From the NCBI GenBank assembly GCA_030407315.1, contig JALQPE010002583.1:1-64000 (forward strand): 64,000 nucleotides of DNA. The letters run 5' to 3'. Made by a program: the position numbers and the translations under genes. The notes beneath the pieces were generated by a model that was not told the DNA's origin, did no database searches, and saw only the letters and a list, made by a program, of their open reading frames with translations. Below, one piece after another: positions 19,813 to 29,637 of this stretch; the first letter of the stretch is position 1; each line of letters starts with the position of its first letter. The DNA comes from Asparagopsis taxiformis. Its lineage: Eukaryota; Rhodophyta; Florideophyceae; Bonnemaisoniales; Bonnemaisoniaceae.

Positions 19813-19824
19813 CTAATATTTTAG

Positions 19825-20200
19825 TAAATTTGCTGGTGAAATTCCAGTGCTTGTACAGTACGAGTGGCCTGGTTGAAAACCAGTGGTTTGGATGGTTTGG
19901 CCAGGGGGTACTGGTTTGCACCAGGCCACGGCGGTGGGTCGGACAGTGGTTATGATCCAGCGTACTGTGCTGGTTAATTTCAGGAGGTGATCTGGATTTT
20001 GACCAGCCAATGAAGTGGAGTATACCAGTTTTGGTGATGGAATATGACCAGAGGGTAGGCTGGTTGTTGGCACAGTGAGTGCTGGTTGGAAACCAGCACA
20101 TCAGCTGGTTGAAACCAGCCTACCCACTGGATTTCAACCAGACCCGACACTGGTTTGAAGCAGTCGAAAGACTGGAATAATTCCATAGTCTGAAGTAGAT
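19825..20200. repeat. Left subterminal CTGGT repeats
   Basis: At least fifteen CTGGTT/CTGGTG or ACCAG motifs lie in under 400 bp, several as inverted pairs (for example GTTGGAAACCAGC). They are mirrored at 25880-26290 in opposite orientation, which suggests protein-binding repeats at both ends of the inserted element. Confidence 0.6.
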
Positions 20201-20204
20201 TCTA

Positions 20205-21050
20205 CCAATGTATACACAGGTTTTTTCCATCATATTGTATGGATTTTTGTTGTAGTGTAATGGATGCAAACCAGCAGTATAGATGGATTGTAGTACTGAT
20301 TTGACTGGTAAAGTACCATCAAAGAAGGTGGTTGAAGGGCTGGAAGGACGGGAAATTTACCACCGGACGGGATGGAATGGATAGGGTGGGACGCTGGCTT
20401 TCGGCGGGTGGGAGACGCCACTATTCTAATCATAGGATCTAGGATGGGAAGTGTACGACAGATAAGAACTGAACATATGACAGATTAGTCATGTCGACCA
20501 GAATTACATCTTCTTCCTGGTAGGGAAGGGGACTGCAAGTTTATTCTGAAGAGCGCTGAATTAAAGTATTGATAGTACTACCATTTCTACTCTACAAAAC
20601 TGCTATCTATGTACTGTGAGCTGTAGAAAACTAAAGCCTATTTCCTATTTCGGAGTAGAGACGAAATAAAGTATGGATATGATGAATAGAGGAAAAAGTT
20701 AGAAATTGAAATGAACCCATAGCGGTTGAAGAGAAGGTGAAAATACGTACCGAAAGGGGAGCGGGAGGGGAGAATGAGAAGAAAGAACCGAATTATGGGA
20801 GAGAGAAAGTCTGTTAGTATTTGTTGCAGCGTCTTGGTCAGAGTAGAGATGGAGAACTTACATGGTTACATGGGAAGGGGGAGGGAATTGAGAAAGCAGA
20901 AGGAGATCCTCAATAGGGGAAAACCTGGGTGATAACGAGAGAGAGTGACGAGAAGAGTGGAAAAGAGTGACGGTAGGCGCTTAAATGTTGACAGGAGGTG
21001 CCCGTGGCGGTCAGAAACGACGCTTGGCACGACGCTTGGCGAAACTAAAG
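20205..21050. other. Stretch without a gene inside the insertion
   Basis: No convincing coding frame or known RNA is seen. The DNA is A- and G-rich on the + strand from about 20690 to 20960, and an upstream regulatory role for the element's gene is possible but not shown. Confidence 0.4.
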
Positions 21051-21075
21051 CGCGCACTTTTTTCTATTTCAAAAA

Positions 21076-22348
21076 ATGGCGGACAATTGTGCCGGCACAA
21101 TTGTCCGCCATGTGCGGCCGCACAGCAAATGAAGACGTCCAAGATGGTCACAAATCTTACAGCGCACCATGCGCCGTGAGTACAGTGAAAGAACAAAGAT
21201 GTTCAGAGAATGAGAATGAAATCAGAAGGATGAAGTCGAAAGAACGCGGTATGGAATATGCATATTCCATACTTGTACATCCCTCTTTACACATGTGTAA
21301 AGAGGGATGTACAAGTAGTGGTTAAAAAGCACAAAAAGATATTAGAGTGTAAGTACGTATAGATGGAACGAGTTATTATCAGGGAGCAGAGCAGAAAAGA
21401 CTTTCACGTAAAGATTTAATGTTTTGATGTTGTGTGAGGTGGGAAAGTAGAGAAGGGCACATATATTGTTAGCAATATATAAATTTATATGAACAATATT
21501 GTACCGAGTAGTAATAGAAAGCTAGCCTGCCCTTGGAGGGTGTCTATTTCCTCTAGTGGTGATAGAAAAAGGTCCGCCATCGAGGAAAGATGGACCACCA
21601 TGTGTAATAGAACGAGTAGAAAAGTTGATGGAGCATATATGCTCTCACCCACAACTGTACTTCTGAACTATAGTTCAGGAGTACAGTTGTGGATGAGACA
21701 GACCTTTCAAACACCAGCGGTAAGAGGCCGAAACCAGCTTCCCATGAGCTTCTGTACCTCGCATTCTCCAGATTCATACTTTGAGACAGGATAGACTAGC
21801 GCACATGGATGTAGAGGATATGAAACGGTATCGGAAGCAGTAGTCTGATCGGTTCTCTGTTCCCGAAGAAATACTTCCAGGACTATCCAGAGTGTAGGAT
21901 AAGATGACATGGAAAGAACACGAGTCGATCAACTCCTGTTCTTTCCATGTCTTCGAAGACAGAAACCGGCAGCACGCCTGAAGGGCAGAACCCTTTGTGA
22001 CCTCCTCAGGTTTAGAGCAATCACGGAAAGCAGAAGTACGGGAGGTGCCGGATGTTTAACCATCCGGTACCTCCAGTACCAATTGGTCAGAAGAGGTCCA
22101 CCGGACGCCTTTGGCGAGATACCCGAGAATATTCTCAGGCAAATCTACTTCTCATCCATATGGATGAGAAGCTACTTACTACTAGTAGTTTTGCTTGCAC
22201 ATTCGTAAACAGCTGTAGAACTGGAGAGCTTCACCGTCACCGACGAGTAGTGGTTGTATAGGGAGAAGAAGCACGGGTGGAAGGATGTGCAAAGATGATT
22301 GAGAAATGGGTCAACGATAGTGCACCATGGTGCACTATCGTTGACCCA
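21076..22348. repeat. Series of unrelated perfect palindromes
   Basis: Within 1.3 kb there are perfect zero-spacer palindromes at 21076-21111 (36 bp), 21249-21272 (24 bp), 21270-21317 (48 bp), 22148-22171 (24 bp) and 22307-22348 (42 bp), plus near-perfect ones at about 21649-21692, 21907-21950 and 22045-22077. Their sequences differ from one another, so this is not one repeat family. No gene is seen here. Confidence 0.9.
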
Positions 22349-22469
22349 CTTCACTAGAAAACCAAGATACCATATTAGATACTGGTTTACTTGAGACACA
22401 CGCTTGTCCAGGAAGACGAAGAGAGGGGCAATACACCGTTCGGAACCTCCTGACGCCGTTTTTCATACT

Positions 22470-23530
22470 CGACTTAGTCGAGCAAAACTCAATCTGGGTA
22501 GCAAACTAGTCCGGATTGAGTTTTGCTCGACCAGTTCCAGTATGCCAAATATTTGGCCCCTCCGCAGATTTCACTCTAGTTTACGAATATGCTGGTAATT
22601 ACAATGTAATTGAAGTAATTGTAATTACATTTTTTGGAGCATACTAGATTGTCGAGACCGACTCGCTGGCGAGATAATTACTTTCCGTAATTGGTAGTTG
22701 AAATTGACACTGAATTGCAATTACTTCAATTACAATGTAATTACCAGCATATTTAGAAACTAGAGTGAATTCCATGGGGGGCTCAAAAAATTTGTCATAC
22801 CGGAATTGGTCGAGTAAAACTCAATCCCGGAAACGGACTAGGCCGGATTGAGTTTTGCTCGACCAATTCCGGTATGACAAATTTCTTGACCATCCCATGA
22901 AATTTGCTCTAGTTTATGAATATGCTATTAATTCCATTATAATTGAAGTAATTGCAACTGAGTATCAATTTCAACTACTAATTACGGAAAGTAATTATCT
23001 CGCCTGCTAGTCGGTCTCGAGAATCAAGTGTGCTCCAAAAAATGTAATTGCAATTACTTCAATTACATTGTAATTACCAGCATATTCGGAAACTAGAGTG
23101 AAATCTACAGGGGGGTCAAAAAATTTGTCATACCGGATTTGGTCGAGTAAAACTCAATCCGGGAAACGGACTAGGCCGGATTGAGTTTTGCTCGACCAAT
23201 TCCGGTATGACAAATTTTTTGAGCCCCCCCATGGAATTCACTCTAGTTTCTAAATATGGTGGTAATTACATTGTAATTGAAGTAATTGCAATTGAGTGTC
23301 AATTTCAACTACTAATTACGGAAAGTAATTATCTCGCCAGCGAGTCGGTCTCGAGAATCAAGTATGCTCCAAAAAATGTAATTACAATTACTTCAATTAC
23401 ATTGTAATTACCAGCATATTCGTAAACTAGAGTGAAATCTGCAGGGGCGTCAAAAATTTGTCATATTGGAATTAGTCGAGCAAAACTCAATCTGGAAAGC
23501 AAGTAACGTCGGATTGAGTATTGCCAAACT
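22470..23530. repeat. Alternating array of two hairpin elements
   Basis: Hairpin B (GTCGAGCAAAACTCAATC facing GGATTGAGTTTTGCTCGAC) occurs near 22475, 22810, 23140 and, partly, 23470. Hairpin A, about 180 bp, with ends TTCACTCTAGTTT and arms GAATATGCTGGTAATTAC, occurs near 22570-22770, 22905-23105 and 23240-23440. A and B alternate with a period of about 330 bp. Both are palindromic and non-coding. The pattern fits tandem amplification of one MITE nested in or beside another. Confidence 0.88.
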
Positions 23531-23604
23531 AGTCTTTGGGCTGTAACGTCCATCCATAGTCACCCACAACATGTCTACTAGTCCTCCAGCCTCACCCGCT
23601 TTGG

Positions 23605-25295
23605 ATGCGACGCCTATGCTCTTTGCCCCTCTCCACACCATACAATTCCCTCATGCCTCCTCCCAACGAAAACAACGACCTGCTCTGCGGAATAGAAGAG
23701 ATGTACTCCGCACTTCTTCAACGGTTTCTCGCTCCTATCCATGATGGATTGGCCGCTTTGTGCTATCTCGCTTCAATTCTAGAGGGTACCAACACGCGTG
23801 GCGTTTCATGCCGGGACCGCGGTCCCGACATGCACATTGCTTGCCAGGTCGTGAACAGCATTTTCACCAACAAAGCCACCGTCTCCCGCTTTGTAGCTCA
23901 CTGCACCATAAAGGAATTGGCGAGGACTGGCACTCCGTTCGAAAACTCCTCTGCAAACCCTTCTCAACCTTCCAATTCATGTCCAGCTCTGCTCCTCGCC
24001 GCGTTGTCCTTCTCCCAATTCTCTTCCGCCCCTTCAGACATCACACAGTCCAAGCGGTCCCTCATCACCAGCCCTGTCGGGAAGAAACACGTCTACCTTC
24101 AGCGGTCCATCGTCGGCTCTGCTTTCTTGTCGATGGCCAATGACCATATCGTTAGGTGGAAGGATTCAACCATGCGCAAGGCAGGACTAGCAGACCCTGG
24201 AGAAGAAGATGACCTTAAAATGTCGACAGAACTCCGCAGCTATCCACTTCGAAACGCGACTGTTGTGCCTCTGAACAAGCCCGCCTGGGTGCGCCTCCCA
24301 ACTCAAGCTCTTCGGAAGCATTTGCTCTCGCGATGCCTACCGACGAAGACAACCTCTTCGTGCCCCCTTCAAAGCGGAAAAGACTATCTACCGACTCCGA
24401 CATGGAATCCATTCCAGCTCCCTCACTCTCGTCCCCCACTTTCAGAAATTCCGGTCTCGCTCCCGCCGACACTGCACCAGTTCTAATCGCTACTTCCGCG
24501 CTGCGTGCACTCACAAAGTTCTTCAACAACGCCAGAAAGACTGTGAAACTGGAGCTCCTCAAATCGTCCTTCTTTCTTCTCCACCAAGACTTCGGCGCCG
24601 CTCTCCTCGAAAATCCTGCGAGCAGAAACCATGGCTCGTTCATGACTGGAAGCAATGAGCTCCCCATTCGTCCTCCCGATTCCATTCCGACCACAACGAG
24701 AGCGTACGGAAACAGTGCCGAAGCACACAAAGTTTATGAAGAAAACGACAAAATCTTCAACGCTTTCACACTCGGCTGTGAGGAGCTCATGGTTCAGCTC
24801 ACCTATACTGTTTCCGTCACAGACACAGATGCTGTCTCCTCATCCCCCAGTACCTCAAAGCAGAGAAAAGCGGTGATAAAATTCTCCTTCCTCACTACCG
24901 CCATGATTCTTCTCAGCAGTCTCACTCAGTGCAATCAACGTCACATTCTCTGTTACAGCACGCAAAGTATTCTCGCCGCTTACAAAATTGCTCTATGTTT
25001 GAAGTCCCTCTTCTGCACAATGCTCAATGCAGAAGATTATGCAGAAGATGGCTTCCCATGTGCTGGACATCACGGCTGCCTCGACATTCGCGACTACATC
25101 CCGGGTGGCGAGCTACTCTCCAGTTTGATTCGGAAGAAGAGGAACGTATCTGCCCATGAATATGAGACCATCAAATTTGATGAATCTGACCTTCACTCTC
25201 CGGCGTCTGAGGACCCCAATCCTTCCTGCAACGCCACAGAAGATTTGCAACCTCTCTACGAAGATGAACAGCTTGTAATATCCCTCGTAAAGTGA
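23605..25295 (+). pseudogene. Gene of the inserted element, copy 1 (unknown family)
   Basis: Two frames, 23605-24350 or so and 24333-25295, together encode about 530 residues and align along their length with the gene at 29638-31319 (shared: SFSQ, SKRSLI, IVGSAF, RWKDS, LRNATVVP, PPDSIPTTTRAYG, LIRKKRN and EYE). The break near 24320-24340 is a frameshift. A KRKRL segment just after it could be a nuclear signal. The likely start is MPPPNENND at 23656 or the ATG at 23605. I see no DDE, HUH, tyrosine recombinase or polymerase motif. Because this gene travels with the element in two copies it may be needed for mobility or regulation, but that is inference. Confidence 0.6.
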
Positions 25296-26298
25296 GTCTT
25301 GCCCCATACCTAGAGCTAGCTACTTCAAACCCTGCCGTAAAACTTTATGTTTGTTGTCACCTTCATACTTAGTAAGTGCCCATTTTACTGCTTTCACATC
25401 CTTCCTTCTACTAGCACCTTTCTACATCCTCCTATAAGAGATCTGGTGCATGCGAGCGGGCATATTGGTAGTTCAAAATCTATCTTGGTAACTGGAAGAA
25501 TTGCGTTTGTACGGATCCGTATGCATACGCGGTGGAAGTAGTGGAATGCCAATCTGCATATATGCAGATTGTGACCGCGATACAAAACCATTTCCTGACC
25601 TACTGTACAACGTCAATCGCTCCACTCTTCATTGTAATTCCCGTGTTCACTCCGACCCCACCGCCCAATTCACCTCCCTTCCAGGACTACAATACTATAC
25701 TACCTATCAATTATTTCCTAGCTTTCTACCTTCTAACCTACCTCAACATAGGAAATTTCCCTCCTTCATGGCAGCCCCAGAATATATTCCAAGAAACAAT
25801 TTCATAGATGCACCTAGCCTACAAGCAGCTCACCCCAAGACATTGCTCATGCGTAAGTTCATTTACACCATGTCCCACACTACACCTACTGTAATGGAAC
25901 CACCAGAACCAGCGAAACCAGCCTCCCGAACTAGTCCATGCACTGGTTTCAACCACCCTCCGTACTGTATCCGTCGCTGGTTTGCCATTCCCGTCATTCC
26001 ATAGCCAAAATTAATAATTTCAATGGTTTTATCCCACCCCCCGCTGGCCGTCAGCGAATGGACGGGCGCAAATCTAAAACCATCAAAAAAATCATACCCA
26101 ACTACAGTACAGAACCAGCCTTTCAGCCTGGCCTGACCAATGCTTTCCTCTGGTTTTTTTCCATCCCATTTCTCTACTGTATCCAGCCACGTCGCGTGGT
26201 TTTTTCCAATAAAATTTACAAATTTTGCTCTGGCCGGCTATTCCATCCAAATCTACTGGTTCAAACCAGTGAAATCAATGGTTTTCTCAAAAATTGCT
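25296..26298. repeat. Right part of the insertion with ACCAG subterminal repeats
   Basis: No gene is supported here. From about 25880 the sequence carries many AACCAG/CCAGAA motifs, opposite in orientation to those at the left end. The last 30 bp (to GAAATCAATGGTTTTCTCAAAAATTGCT region) resemble 34130-34161 at the end of the second copy. A 22 bp perfect palindrome lies at 25550-25571. Confidence 0.6.
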
Positions 26299-28457
26299 CA
26301 TGCTGTGGAGTTTCCTCTGCCGGACATACGCCTAGTATTGTACGGCGGGTCAGTGAGGACCAACTGAGCACCTTCCCGGATTTGCGGCTTACCAGGATTG
26401 TCAACGGCGTCGTAGTTTTTCAGAAGGTCTCGGAAACTACAGTTGAATGTATGTAGGAAACATCCTTTCATGTCCTCCAGTTCCGCAGGAATTAACACTT
26501 CCTCTTCGACCCGCATGGAGTTCACATCAGCTTCGTTTGGACCGGTGCTGCTGCTAGCCGGGCTAGCCCCTGAGCTTGCTGCACCGATCGTACTGACCTC
26601 TAGACGCCTACGCTTAGTCGGGTTCGCGGCCACGGCTTCCGACACCTGTCGGGTTACCGAAGATTCCCGCACTGGAGAAGCTGTCGTCTCCATTTCTCTG
26701 AACAGCTCCTCATTAGGGTCGGGCGTTGATTGCGGCTCTTCTGTGAGGCTGAACGCTGTGAGCTGCCTTTCCACCATCGCCAGTGCCGGAATAGTCGTGA
26801 AACTCCCGGAAACCGGGGAACCGGGGGACGGCTGGAAGCTCTGTATGAACGGTATATCTTGCGGAGCCGAGACAGATAGGTCGAACAATTTGTCATTGCG
26901 ATATATTGCCATTAAGTGTTCCCAGAATGACTTTGCACAGAGGCGCATCTGAGCGTCTTGCAGCAGCGTACGAGGGACAGCAGCACTTGAAATGCTTGCC
27001 GAGTGTTGCACTCTTCGAACAGCTCCTCTGCCATGCAACAAGGTCTTCAGCTCTCGAAGCGGTGAAAAGCCCCTATTTTCCGAGTCCAGGACGTGGTACG
27101 TAAAAATTCTCTGGTCGTAAAGAAGGTAAGGTTGTAGGAGCTCTTCTGCACCGCCTGACCCCAAGGATTTTGCCAACTCATCCCATGCTGCCAGAACCTG
27201 ATGAACCCCATATCCCAGACGCTGTGCCGTAAAAGGACTGTCCTTTTTGATTAGCGCTGTCAATCTAGCCGCAGACCTGGTTCTTGTCCGTTGTCGTGGG
27301 CGCGTTTCTACTCGCAACTTCCAGTCTCGATCCATCTGAATCAATCCCATGAGAAATACAACTTTCCGGAAAGACGGGGAATATCTTGGAGTTGCCCAGT
27401 TACCATGATCTGTAGCCCTTTCCTGAACGTGTGAAACAAAGAATTTACAAGCCAGAGTTTGCCTGGAGTACGCATCTCGTCCAATAGCTGTCCTTTCCTG
27501 TGTGTTATGGTTTTGGTATTCATAGAACACTGGACCTGAGGGACGAGGACTCTGGGAGGTTTTCGTTGAAATTTCTACACCCCTTGGCTCATCACGCTCA
27601 TTGATGTACACCGGAATAAAGAACGATACCGACAAATCCTGCATCCCACAGCTGGTAAGAAACAGATCCCATACTCTAGTATCAAGCTCTGTATTGCCAT
27701 CATCACCAGTACTCGTGAAGTTCCGCACTGATTGCACAATGTTAAACGTGTGGCGGTGGTACGCATATGAAAACCACCTGTCAACGATTACGATGGCTTC
27801 TAGAGATGGTAGATTGAATCTGTACAGACTGCCCACAGCCCTTCGGAACGCTGAGAGTGAACGTTCTTCGAGTGGAACGTTATCTTCGTCCTTCTCTCTA
27901 TTATGCCAGCAGTCCCGCATGTAAGCTACAATTGACACACTTTCGTAGAACGGAATTGTCCTTTCGCTCTCCAGAATGTGATACAGAATCAAGGCAAGCG
28001 TATGCGGTTTCGTGGAAATAGACTCATAGCACATGCGGAGTAAATACCTTGAAGTCTTGGTTCGGGGGCGTGACAATACCTCTTCGCACACGTCCATACC
28101 TCCAACCAGGGTAACGTCCCCGTTTTCCGCTATGGTACCGTACAGATAGAGAGCATCGAAGTTTAGGTGCGTTCCGCGGGGAATATCAGAGGCAGGAGTG
28201 GCAGCCCCTTCAATCGCTGGAATTGAAACAACGCGCGCCGGATCCACCCAGAGAATTGTTCCGTCTCCGTACAAATCATGCGGTTCTGTTGGTCCATTTT
28301 CGCTGCGTGTTACGACGAGCCCATGTCGCCGTCGTACTTCCGCGATTACTTGTGAGGTGAAGAGAAAAGGGAGAGCAGGGAGAATGGAAAAAGATGAGTG
28401 GGGAAAGTTTTCGACGATCAAAGGGCGGACTGGAAGTCCACGCCCTCCAAAGTCCAC
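26298..28457 (-). CDS. DNA methyltransferase N-terminal half with motif IV DPPYN
   Basis: This 719-residue frame is intact up to the point where the 6.5 kb insertion begins. Near its end LVLTDPPYNTRR (Asp 703 to Asn 707) is catalytic motif IV of N6-adenine/N4-cytosine methylases, and its natural continuation is on the far side of the insertion. Residues about 30-125 (WVDPARVVSIPAI, HLNFDALYLYGTI, TLVGGMDVCEEVL) may be a degenerate ParB-like domain, though the usual basic box is absent; I hold this loosely. The middle is helical, and a linker (about 560-650) is Ser/Pro-rich with KRRRLE, a possible nuclear signal. The full protein before interruption would be roughly 1200-1250 residues: N-terminal region, methylase, SET. 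Confidence 0.8.
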   Translation of the reverse strand: MDFGGRGLPVRPLIVENFPHSSFSILPALPFLFTSQVIAEVRRRHGLVVTRSENGPTEPHDLYGDGTILWVDPARVVSIPAIEGAATPASDIPRGTHLNFDALYLYGTIAENGDVTLVGGMDVCEEVLSRPRTKTSRYLLRMCYESISTKPHTLALILYHILESERTIPFYESVSIVAYMRDCWHNREKDEDNVPLEERSLSAFRRAVGSLYRFNLPSLEAIVIVDRWFSYAYHRHTFNIVQSVRNFTSTGDDGNTELDTRVWDLFLTSCGMQDLSVSFFIPVYINERDEPRGVEISTKTSQSPRPSGPVFYEYQNHNTQERTAIGRDAYSRQTLACKFFVSHVQERATDHGNWATPRYSPSFRKVVFLMGLIQMDRDWKLRVETRPRQRTRTRSAARLTALIKKDSPFTAQRLGYGVHQVLAAWDELAKSLGSGGAEELLQPYLLYDQRIFTYHVLDSENRGFSPLRELKTLLHGRGAVRRVQHSASISSAAVPRTLLQDAQMRLCAKSFWEHLMAIYRNDKLFDLSVSAPQDIPFIQSFQPSPGSPVSGSFTTIPALAMVERQLTAFSLTEEPQSTPDPNEELFREMETTASPVRESSVTRQVSEAVAANPTKRRRLEVSTIGAASSGASPASSSTGPNEADVNSMRVEEEVLIPAELEDMKGCFLHTFNCSFRDLLKNYDAVDNPGKPQIREGAQLVLTDPPYNTRRMSGRGNSTA

Positions 28458-28703
28458 GCGGCGCCAATAAATTCGAAATCGGAAATTCTGGAACCGACAC
28501 GCCGCCGATATCTCGCGAGGGGTCGTGAGGATGGCGACAGAAGCCAGAGTTGTATTGCAGGGATTAGAGTAGGGGTTTGTACTAGTTTGGAAGGGGTGCG
28601 TAAGTCGCTTGCACTCTGTGCCAGTAAACTAACTTCAACGAGCGCGAATGGCAAGGAGATAGTAGAGAAATAATAGTAGCAAGACTCGTTCTCGATTCAC
28701 AAT
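28458..28703 (-). promoter_or_regulatory. Upstream region of the methyltransferase gene
   Basis: This short region between the presumed start codon and the hairpin remnant at 28704 should hold the promoter and 5' UTR. No clear TATA box or motif is visible. Confidence 0.3.
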
Positions 28704-28743
28704 TGAAATTTGGTAATTTCAGAATGAAAAATTTCCAAATTTA
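28704..28743. repeat. Short hairpin remnant of the TAAAATTTGG family
   Basis: TTGAAATTTGGTAATTTCAG is followed after a few bases by the mirror TTTCCAAATTT, so only the outer arms remain. It sits upstream of the methyltransferase gene, as the hairpin at 16949 sits upstream of the ParB-like gene. Confidence 0.75.
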
Positions 28744-29285
28744 AAGCACCGCTCTAATCGTTCATGCTTTATTCCGGGACTAACCAGCTAAAACGTCTGA
28801 CTAGTTTATGGAACGATCATCATCAGATTCTTCTTTTGCGAATAAATCTTGCTGGGAATTCCTAGTTTTGGATATCGATCGTTAAACTAGTCTAGACTTT
28901 TAACTAACTTCGCGGACGTCCTACGATACATTCCAGCGCATGATGATGGCGTCGTACTGCTGTTCAGCATGCTGACAAGTGCACTAGTGTGTAAAATTGC
29001 GCAATGTTATACATGTGTGCTGCAGAGTAAGGGGGCTATCACTTGCTCTGCTTATTGCACTCTGCGCATATTGGAATGCACAGAGCAAAAAAGTTAGCTT
29101 TGCTGTCGTTAACATTGCGGGGCACCAATGTGCTCTGCTACGTACAAATTCCCGGTCGTTTATTACCAAACTATACGGCCGAATAGCTCACCGAGTTTCC
29201 CAGTGCCGCACCTTCACAGTCTCTGAGCAGAATAAGCGGTGGTAAAATACTACGTCATGTATTGTTGGCCGTCATGGTTTGTACA
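28744..29285. other. Stretch without a gene
   Basis: Only short frames are present and none resembles a known family. An imperfect inverted arrangement of TGCTCTG/CAGAGCA lies at about 29020-29135. I see no RNA gene. Confidence 0.4.
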
Positions 29286-29409
29286 GTTGAAATTTGGTAA
29301 TTTTTACGCCTGAAATTACTGTAGTAAAAAGCGATCTAGCAAAGTGCACAATGGTAGATCGCTTTTTACTGCAGCAATTTCAGACCATAAAAGTTACCAA
29401 ATTTCAACT
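29286..29409. repeat. Full-length hairpin element, 124 bp
   Basis: AGTTGAAATTTGGTAATTTT faces its mirror AAATTTCAACT, with arms containing GTAAAAAGCGATCTAGC. It belongs to the same family as 17470-17590 with about ten changes, and lies just left of the second copy of the element gene. Confidence 0.9.
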
Positions 29410-29637
29410 CGAGCCTACATTGCTGGTTTCACTGCTTCTCAGTATGCCGAGGACCGTTACAGCCCTCATATTTCGTAACGGCACTACCATTGCACTTGTC
29501 TGTTACATGATTGGTCTGCTTACGACAGACATTTCCCTCGAGTCTTTCTATTTATCTTTCCCGTTGGATAATCAATTTGCTCGTGCACCTCAATTCTCCT
29601 CTCCCGGACGTGGAACATCCCATCATTTCGAGCTGAA

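Larger units (their letters stand above)
19813..26298 (+). mobile_element. 6.5 kb DNA transposon-like insertion splitting the methyltransferase gene
   Basis: The DPPYN-containing N-terminal half ends at 26298 and its continuation resumes at 19812, so this block is inserted in the gene. CAT flanks both proposed edges (19810-19812, 26299-26301), a possible 3 bp target duplication. The left 380 bp are full of CTGGTT and the right 400 bp of the reverse, AACCAG, as in subterminal transposase-binding arrays. The right end (AGCAATTTTTGAG on the - strand) recurs at 34161 next to the second copy of the internal gene. Terminal inverted repeats are weak. Contents: one frameshifted gene (23605-25295) and long palindrome arrays. 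I do not recognise the superfamily. Confidence 0.65.

Noticed and set aside
22470..23530. CRISPR-like regular repeats
   Set aside because: Units are palindromic elements of 90-180 bp in eukaryotic DNA, without short uniform repeats, variable spacers or cas genes.
19813..26298. Helitron
   Set aside because: No TC start, no CTRR end with a 3' hairpin and no Rep/helicase motifs.
26443..26952. + strand frame MNVCRKHPFMSSSSAG
   Set aside because: It is antisense to the intact methyltransferase N-terminal frame and has no domain.
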